From: Magicicada septendecula | Lineage: Eukaryota; Arthropoda; Insecta; Hemiptera; Cicadidae | Length of the DNA stretch: 64,000 bases | Assembly: GCA_034769895.1 (NCBI GenBank) | Contig: CM068371.1 | Span: 407,509,969 to 407,573,968, forward strand | Reading direction: 5' to 3' | Shown here: positions 57,473 through 64,000 of the stretch, one piece after another | Numbering within the stretch: the stretch's first letter is position 1 | How the letters are laid out: each line of letters starts with the position of its first letter | The notes under the pieces: model-generated | Seen by the model: only the letters and a program-made list of their open reading frames with translations | The model's database searches: none | What the model was told of the DNA's origin: nothing | Position numbers and translations under genes: made by a program

Positions 57473-59318
57473 TTGTGTGTTGTGAATTGTGCAATTCTGG
57501 CGGCGGTATGCTTTCAGAAATTTCCCCACCCCCTTTCAGGAGTTCTCCAGAAACTTTCGGTGGTAGATGGAATAGATGAGGATGGGTTGCTGGTTTTCTT
57601 GGACCTTGTCCTGCAGTTGGCAGATTTTCCGGGTGTGTCCGATGGGGCGGTCTTGTCCCTTATATACCCGTATTGCCAGGGTTCATTGGCAGGGTTGGTC
57701 ACCAACACTCTGCGTCGGGGCGGCAGTGTCGATGCTTTTCATGGGGAAGTGTTGGATTACTTCATACCACATCGACGACGTTCCCAGCTTAAGTTAGATT
57801 CATTCTATCGCCTACAGGCCAACGGAGAGGCGTTGGGGGACTTCGTGCAGGACATACGGAAAGCTGCCCGGGTATTAAGATTAGGGTTGCCCGAGACGGA
57901 AGTAATACAAGCAATTCTGGAAGGACTGAATCCCCAAGAGAGATCGCGTTTGATATTCGCAGAACGTCCACGTTGTTTCGCGGATTCTGTACCGGTTGTG
58001 TGTGGTTTCTAAGACTGTCCGAGCAGGGGACGAGTTCCGGGGAAGAGCGGCTACGGATGTCCAATACTCCAGTAGGTTGTTAGAAAGAGCTAAAAAGGAC
58101 AAACATGGCGGTTGGAGAAAAACACAAGAGACGGTTAGAAAAACTGAATATTCCGGAAGTAATGGAGGCTACAGGGGGGTGACAAGTGAGAAGACGGTAG
58201 CAACGGTTACAGCAGAGAAAAGAAATAAGTATGAAATTAACAGGGAAAGAAGAAGTTATATTGGTAAAGCAACATCGGCAAGTAGGGAGCCTGTAGCAAG
58301 GCGTTATTCCTATCGGGAGAAAAAAGAAACTTTGAAGCTTCCAGAGGAAGTCCCAGTGCCTAATAGAGGAGTGGATGAAGAAGGTGAGGAGAAACAGGAA
58401 AAGCGAAGTAACTTCTGTGGATCAATACAAGACGACAAGAACACGTCTGTTGAGATTGAATTACAGGACTCAGAGAGGACGTCATGGTTGAATCCAGATG
58501 CCGCAGAATTTGTTCCGGTATCTCCATCTCAGTTCATGGCGGATCCAGATCCGGTAACAGCATCATCGCCTACGCCGGGAGATGAGAAGTCACTTGATGG
58601 TGGCGCTTTACCATCGTCAGTAGAAATTAATTTAGACATTGCACATGGACCTGGACAGCTGGATTCCAGGTTGGGAAATGTTGAGGAAGTTGTAGTTGCT
58701 GAGAGTGGTGAAGAAGAGGAATCGAAGGAAGAGGCAGAAGAGCGGTCTGCACATGCTACGCAGGGGAGTATAAGTGTAAGTGTTAGGGAGGCTGCAAGTG
58801 TTTCTGAGGTTGCGGATGGACAAGGGGATGTCCAGGCTGCAAGTGTGGTAGAAGTAGATGAGGTAGAAGTTGAGGAGAAACTGGGTGGCAGCGTTGTGGA
58901 GTGTGGGAGTGAGAATGATGTAGTGTGTGAAGATGTGCAGACGCTTTCTGTAAGTAGTGTTGAGGATTCCGAGGAATGGAAAGAAGTTTCATGCGGACCA
59001 GGTAACCAACTAGAGGATGAAGATGTCCAGTGTCGTGATGGTGATTTGGATTATGTAGAGGAGCAAAAGGAAGAGGTGGAAGAAATAGAACCAGGGGACG
59101 AAGAAGGGGAAATTGTAGAAGAGAAGAAGGTAGAAGCAGATGAGTTAGAGGTTGAGGATAATCCAAATCGGGGTAAAAGTAGTCAGGTAAGTTGCCTTGA
59201 TTCTAATTCAGGAGAAACAAATCAGTACAGCTCAACACGAGATAGTTTCTCAGAGAGTGGTGTCCAAAAGGAACGAGTACCTAAAGTTCGTTATAAAAAG
59301 GTGAGAAGAAGTGGTTAA
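57473..59318 (+). pseudogene. Family T gag-like ORF, unit E (least damaged)
   Basis: Where B, C and D have TGA this copy has CGA (57776-57778), so the capsid-like and downstream parts are continuous. A single inserted base near 57,987 (GCGGATTCTG for GCGGATCTG) splits the frame into 57,473-58,012 and 57,996-59,318. The second frame, about 440 codons, contains the whole basic and acidic tail. This copy best represents the ancestral protein: about 614 codons, acidic C-terminal half, no zinc knuckle. Confidence 0.85.
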
Positions 59319-59953
59319 CGGGTAGCGGGTAGATGTTCCCCACAGTCCCAGTGGTGTTCGTCTACTTCAGGGTTGCGCCCCTGCCTCCGCGAGCCTTGGT
59401 TTTCTCCACCCATCCTTATTCTCGGAGGGAACCATGTTCTTTACCTTAGTCCTAGCTATTGACCTTTCAATGATCCTTGCCCTTATCATCTTCCCAATTT
59501 TCCTACCCCTCCCCTTAGAAAACAAAATAAAAAAAAACAAATAAAAATTAGAAAGGAAAGACAAAACAAAAATTAGAAAAGGAAAAAAGAAAAATATCAG
59601 AAAGCAGTTAGAAAAGAAATTAGTTGGAAGAGTTGTGACTAGTGTAGTGTTGTGTGTGTAGTGAGGTTAGGGTTAGATTGTGGTTTGTCGTTTTATGATG
59701 GAGTGTGATAGCGTGGTGTTGTTTTCATTTTCTTTGTTGTAGTTTATTGCTGATTATTGTAGGGTCGGGGCCATGCCGCTTTCCCCGGTTGATTTCCCTG
59801 GTAGGTTATTTTTGGATTAAGTGTGGGTTGTTAGATGATGCCGTACTGAAGTAAACCCCCCCTTGCTAGTTATGCAGTATTTAATGAGTAAAAGAAAGGG
59901 ATGATGTTGGCGTGCCCTCTATGCGGTTTTCTCTGTCTGGCTAAGCGGGGTCC

Positions 59954-60122
59954 GTCCGCCCTAGTGTAGGGATGTGGGCCAGCCATATGGCAAGGATGGA
60001 GATGCCTTGTTGGTGCATGTGGCTGGTCGGTCCGAGAGGTGGACGAGAGGTAGTATGGTCACTCACATACCAAGGTGTGTGATACCTTGTTTGGTCTTCG
60101 GACGAGTATGTGAGTGGGACCA
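59954..60122 (+). ncRNA. Conserved structured RNA of family T, unit E
   Basis: Same 169-nt fold as unit C, with all stems intact. Confidence 0.6.
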
Positions 60123-60572
60123 GTAGAAGTAGATGGTGGTCACCAGAGAGTGTGACATGTTGGGGCGGTCCCGTGGGGTTGGCATGGCGGAGAGGGTCGC
60201 GTGGGGATGATCATGGTTGAGAGTTTTTCGGTCCTCGGAAAGGGGAGGGATAGAAGTTGTCCTGAGTAGGTATCGGTCTTTGGGTCTCAGTTTGGGAGGC
60301 CTTGGGAGGTCAGAACTCAGACGGTGCACTTGATTCGGGTCTTTCGTCTTTTCTCCTTCTATCTCTTGTCGCTGTATGCTGACCCTGATCAAGTCAGCAT
60401 GCAGTACCCGCACACATGCATACACATTACACTTCTTCTTCTTTCCTCTTCCTTCGTTTTCACCCTGAGCCTCTGTTCTCCCGAGAGCGGTTAAGTTTCT
60501 GAGATTTCCCAAGACAGCCAAGAGGCTGTGAGTTAGCTTTGGGGCAACTATGTTGTCCTTTTGGGGTGAGGG

Positions 60573-63260
60573 TGTGCCGATTCTAAAAATTTATCGGCGC
60601 GTGTTCGGTATTTGCTGTACTGTATTTAACGGTAGCAGCGGTTGAGATAAGTAATCTGCAACTGTTATACCATAAGAGCCGTGCTTGATTGGTGCTGCCC
60701 TCTAGCGTGAGCCACGGTTTACGAGGTCAGAAACAGAACTACGTTTTCTGGAAAACTTATCTCTGGCCGACAGTCCACCTGTTAGCTTCGCTTGCGTATC
60801 TACTCCGGTAGAGAAGAACAAATTTGTTGCACCATCTTCAATCTATGGCAGGCTAAACGATAACAGATCTGCGGTAAGTTACGGCAATATTATTATATAT
60901 ATCTATTTAAAGTTTTACAAATGAAAAATTGTTTAATAAGGCCACATTAAGTTGATTCAGATAACCTTTTACGCCACCACGTGTTGAGTTGTGCAATACA
61001 TAATTTAAAGGTAATTTTTTGGTAATATAGTAATACTATATTAAATTCACATGTCTTAACGAAGGCACCAAAATTGAGAAGAATGTAAATGCCAAAAGGT
61101 ATTTGTTTAATTAGTATAGAAATGATTGTAGCCAAGTAACCTTTCAGACCGCGTGGCGAAATAGCCTATGCGTAAATTTTATTAAAAGTATAACAAGCCG
61201 AATAATTAGCTAATCAAAATTGAATTATGTTAACCCACATGGGTAAAGTTTATTAATATGAAATTTAACAGAACTAAATGTTTTCAAATAGGGCCTGTTG
61301 GCCATATAACCTTGTCAAGTGTGTCAAATATCATTTTTTAATTAGCCCTAAAGCTATTTTAATTTTATATATGGGTTTTGGTGTGTGTGAAGTTTCTGGG
61401 GGAATTTGTTTTGTGAACTCTAGCTGATAATATGTTGTATGATCAGGGTCCCTCGCTGAAGAAAGGGGAACCAGCTCTACCCTGAACTTGTAACATCCAG
61501 ATTCTCTCTCTCAACTTCATCTGCCGGAGGAGAATAGCGAAGACTAACACAAACACCCTATCATGAAAGCCAGATGATCACCACTTCACACCCATGGAAA
61601 AAATAAGGTGAACTCAATCCATGTTATATATATTCTTTACACATTGTGATGTAACTCACTAGAGCCAGTGGACATTCAATCACTCAACAACATGACTTTA
61701 AGTTTTAAACATTTTAATTGGGTCCCCGATTAACGGGACAGAATAGTGCGTGAACTGGGAGGGGAATCTTTTGTAAATTTTATTAATTTGTTGTATAATC
61801 TGTGAGCTCAGGGGCTGACATGCATCTGTGGCTGCTCACCATTCAAACGTGCAATCCTTCTTATTTTCAGTATAAGGGTTTCATTACTGCTAATAATTCA
61901 TTCAATCAACTTGTAATTTCTCTGTTTCAATTTAGTGTTCATTTTATATATTAATTTCTCATTTTTAAATTCAGTTTGGATTATATAGGGATAGAAGTTT
62001 CTTTGGTAGTAAAGTCGGGTCACAAGTTTAATCCTGTACAGGTGCATGTCCATGCACAGTTAAACATGCTGTTGGGACAGGTTGAGTTATGCACTGTCAT
62101 GCCTATGAACATGTCGGTCTTTGGGCCAAAATTACTTTTAAAAGGGTTATAAGGTTCATGACACATTACTATTTTCAAAACTTAACAATATTTATCAATA
62201 TATAAATTCTTCTAATTAATTATGATCACTGGGGTGTTCACTGTATTCTAAATTTTATTTCTCCCAGTCTAAGTGCCCAGTGTGGCAGCATTTTATAATA
62301 GTATTAGGCACTTGGCCAAATTTTGAATTTATTATGTCCTGGGGACTACTGGTGTTGCATATATAATCAGATACACATGTAATGTGTTATGCACATATTA
62401 AGAATTAAAACCTGACATGGATTTTCATAAATTATTAATGATGTACCTCATGGGGTGGAAAAGGGTGTGGCAAGAGATATATGTTATAATTGTCCTGTAT
62501 TGTGGAACATGTAGATGTATTGTATATTCGTGTGTGTATTTTGTGGGGTTCTATATGTATTGTACATTCGTGTGTATTTTTGGGGGGGTTAGATATAGGG
62601 CTTATAAAAAGAAAATATAAAACATAGGGTTATATATACATTTAATTTCTGATGAAAATTCGGAAAGAGAGAATAAGGATTTCTCATGATTAATTTCAAA
62701 AGAGTTTTGTTAAGGAGTATATAGATTCTATCTCTATTAATTTTTCATTAATATTTTTTTAAAGAGAATTGATTTATTTTAATTAACTTTAATAAGGAGT
62801 ATGTAGATTTGTCTCTATTAATTTTTAATTAATATTTTTTTAAAGAGAATTAATTTATTTTAATTAACCTTGTCAAGAAGTATATAAATTTTATCTCAAT
62901 TAAGTTTCAATTGATTTTTTTTTAGAGAATATAGAAAATAAATTTTGGATTTATTAATAATTTCAAGTAACTTTTTTTAAAGAGAATAAATCATTTTTAA
63001 TTAACAATTTTAAGGGGAAACTAGATTCTGAATGTTATATTTATTGTTTTGTAGGTAACAGAAAGGAGATAGAATAATAAAAGGATTTTATTGATTGTTA
63101 ATTTTGTGAGTTTTAATTGCAAGTCCCGTCGTCTCACTGGATCCAGCGCATTTTTGGCTTCTCTAGGCTTTGGTCTAGTTTTAATTATCTTCTGGCCCCT
63201 CTTTAAAAAAAAATAAAATAAAATAAAAAATAATTTTTTTTTACCAGTCTAAGTTAAAGA
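60573..63260 (+). repeat. Family T LTR, copy F, with altered 3' end
   Basis: Colinear with the other LTRs to GAGGGG near 63,264. There the normal TTACA end is replaced by a 35-bp inverted copy of upstream LTR sequence (63261-63295). The copy also has a CGT duplication near 63,130. Confidence 0.88.
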
Positions 63261-63295
63261 GGGGCCACAAGATAATTAAAACCAAAACCAAAGCC
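63261..63295 (-). repeat. Inverted duplication of LTR sequence at the LTR/PBS boundary (unit F)
   Basis: GGGGCCACAAGATAATTAAA... is the reverse complement of 63166-63199 (GGCTTTGGTCTAG...GGCCCC). It matches the GTGGCCCC form found in units B-E better than the unit's own CTGGCCCC. It replaces the last bases of the LTR, and the PBS start is changed from TGG to TCG. Confidence 0.85.
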
Positions 63296-63299
63296 CATT

Positions 63300-64000
63300 T
63301 CGTAGCAGAGCGTGGTTGACATTAGGGTCAACCCTTGGGTCCTTTGGGGGTGACGGGGTTTGCAAACTCAGGAAAACATTCTTGGGGTTCAAATGGAACT
63401 TAGAAGAATCTCTGAAAGGCCCTATATCTAAAAGTGACTATGTTTGTTAGGTTTAAGGTTTTGTGTATAATATATATCTATGTACTTGCCCGCCTGTTGG
63501 ATAGTTAAACGGTAGGTTGCCACGTGGTGTGAAATTTTAAAGGGGGACATTCCTTTGGAAACGCGAATTATCGCAGATCTGTGCCTAGGTGGAGATGGTT
63601 TGCGTACTACCTTGCCCATAATAGGGGAGGTGTATAATTTATGCGGTATGGCCCGATCGGCAGTCGGTCTCCTCCGACATACGGGAGCCGAAGTTATTAG
63701 AAATATTTTTGAGAATTGTCGTTGGTCGGTGATTTTGTCGTGTTGTGTGTTAGTGTGTGTGTCGCGTTCCTTAATGTGTAGTGTTGTTGAGAGAGCAGTT
63801 CAGGTAAGTGGGCTGGGTCCTCGCAACGGTAGGGGGACCTGCAGTCTGCTCGAAGGAAGAGTTTAGTACTCGAGTTTTTCTGATTGCTGTGTTATTATTG
63901 TCATTATTTTGTAGGTGTTAGGTGTTTTGTGGGAGTTATGTTTTGTTGATTGTGTGTTGTGAATTGTGCAATTCTGGCGGCGGTATGCTTTCAGAAATTG
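63300..64000 (+). other. Family T unit F leader, cut by window end
   Basis: Damaged PBS (TCGTAGCAGAGCGTGGTT), then the leader with the ATG-containing frame, the CAG|GTAAGT donor near 63,804 and the CTTTCAG acceptor near 63,990. Gag begins and runs off the window. Confidence 0.8.

Larger units (their letters stand above)
31388..64000 (+). repeat. Head-to-tail family T array, 6.43-kb period
   Basis: LTR starts fall at 31388, 41267, 47701, 54133 and 60573. Spacings are 6434, 6432 and 6440 bp, and 6433 bp for the first after subtracting the 3446-bp insertion with one TSD. Units share LTRs (LTR-int-LTR-int...), differ by scattered substitutions and small indels, and continue past the window. Each unit holds LTR, PBS, gag and a structured 3' region but no pol. 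Confidence 0.95.

Noticed and set aside
23304-64000. CRISPR or bacterial operon interpretation of the regular repeats
   Set aside because: Repeat units are kilobases long with LTR, PBS and gag structure; the setting is eukaryotic.

Overview
This 64 kb window looks like a mobile-element-rich stretch of an animal chromosome, most likely an arthropod and probably an insect. No host gene is recognisable. The lineage guess rests on the mix of elements: BEL/Pao, Ty3/gypsy, Penelope-like, hAT, pogo-like and a DD82E Tc1/mariner relative. It also rests on primer-binding sites that match, from memory, insect-type tRNA-Lys(CTT) and animal initiator tRNA-Met. Every element gene seen is broken by at least one frameshift, stop or truncation.

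Left part (1-23,300) is a nested graveyard. A BEL/Pao pol scrap (6-194) is followed by a long minus-strand Ty3/gypsy element, called G1 here. G1 has pol at about 1743-5164, gag at 5149-7485, a -1 slippery heptamer at the gag/pol overlap, a tRNA-Lys PBS at 7573-7590, and an inferred very long 5' LTR (7594-15203). A Penelope-like element sits inside that LTR as a fold-back: two 870-bp arms, with a hammerhead-ribozyme-like motif in each. G1 itself appears inserted into the gag of a related element, G2 (15204-15687 and 18481-19104). G2 gag is separately interrupted by a DD82E ('Sailor'-type) transposon (15690-18478) with 33-bp terminal repeats and a TA duplication. Further right lie the 3' end of a pogo-like transposase with a PHD-like finger, a hAT remnant, a solo gypsy LTR with an ATAT duplication, and a CA microsatellite.

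Middle part (23,304-31,387) is chimeric. A partial LTR of a second family, T, is joined to the RNase H/integrase end of another gypsy element, U. U is followed by a 3.3 kb non-coding tail, a UUCG-capped hairpin touching the polypurine tract, the U LTR (30,099-31,283) and a PBS-like sequence.

Right part (31,388-64,000) is a head-to-tail array of family T with a 6.43 kb period: LTR (about 2.69 kb), iMet PBS, gag, structured RNA, PPT, LTR. Five LTRs and four full internal regions are visible and the array runs off the window. Each unit encodes only a gag-like protein of about 614 codons with a long acidic tail and no pol. The first LTR carries a 3.44 kb solo LTR of the G1 superfamily (33,212-36,653; TSD ACAT). 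T is therefore a candidate non-autonomous, gag-only LTR element amplified as a macro-tandem array. Its most interesting parts are a conserved folded RNA between gag and the 3' LTR, a phase-preserving candidate intron, and mutation patterns that indicate unequal exchange.
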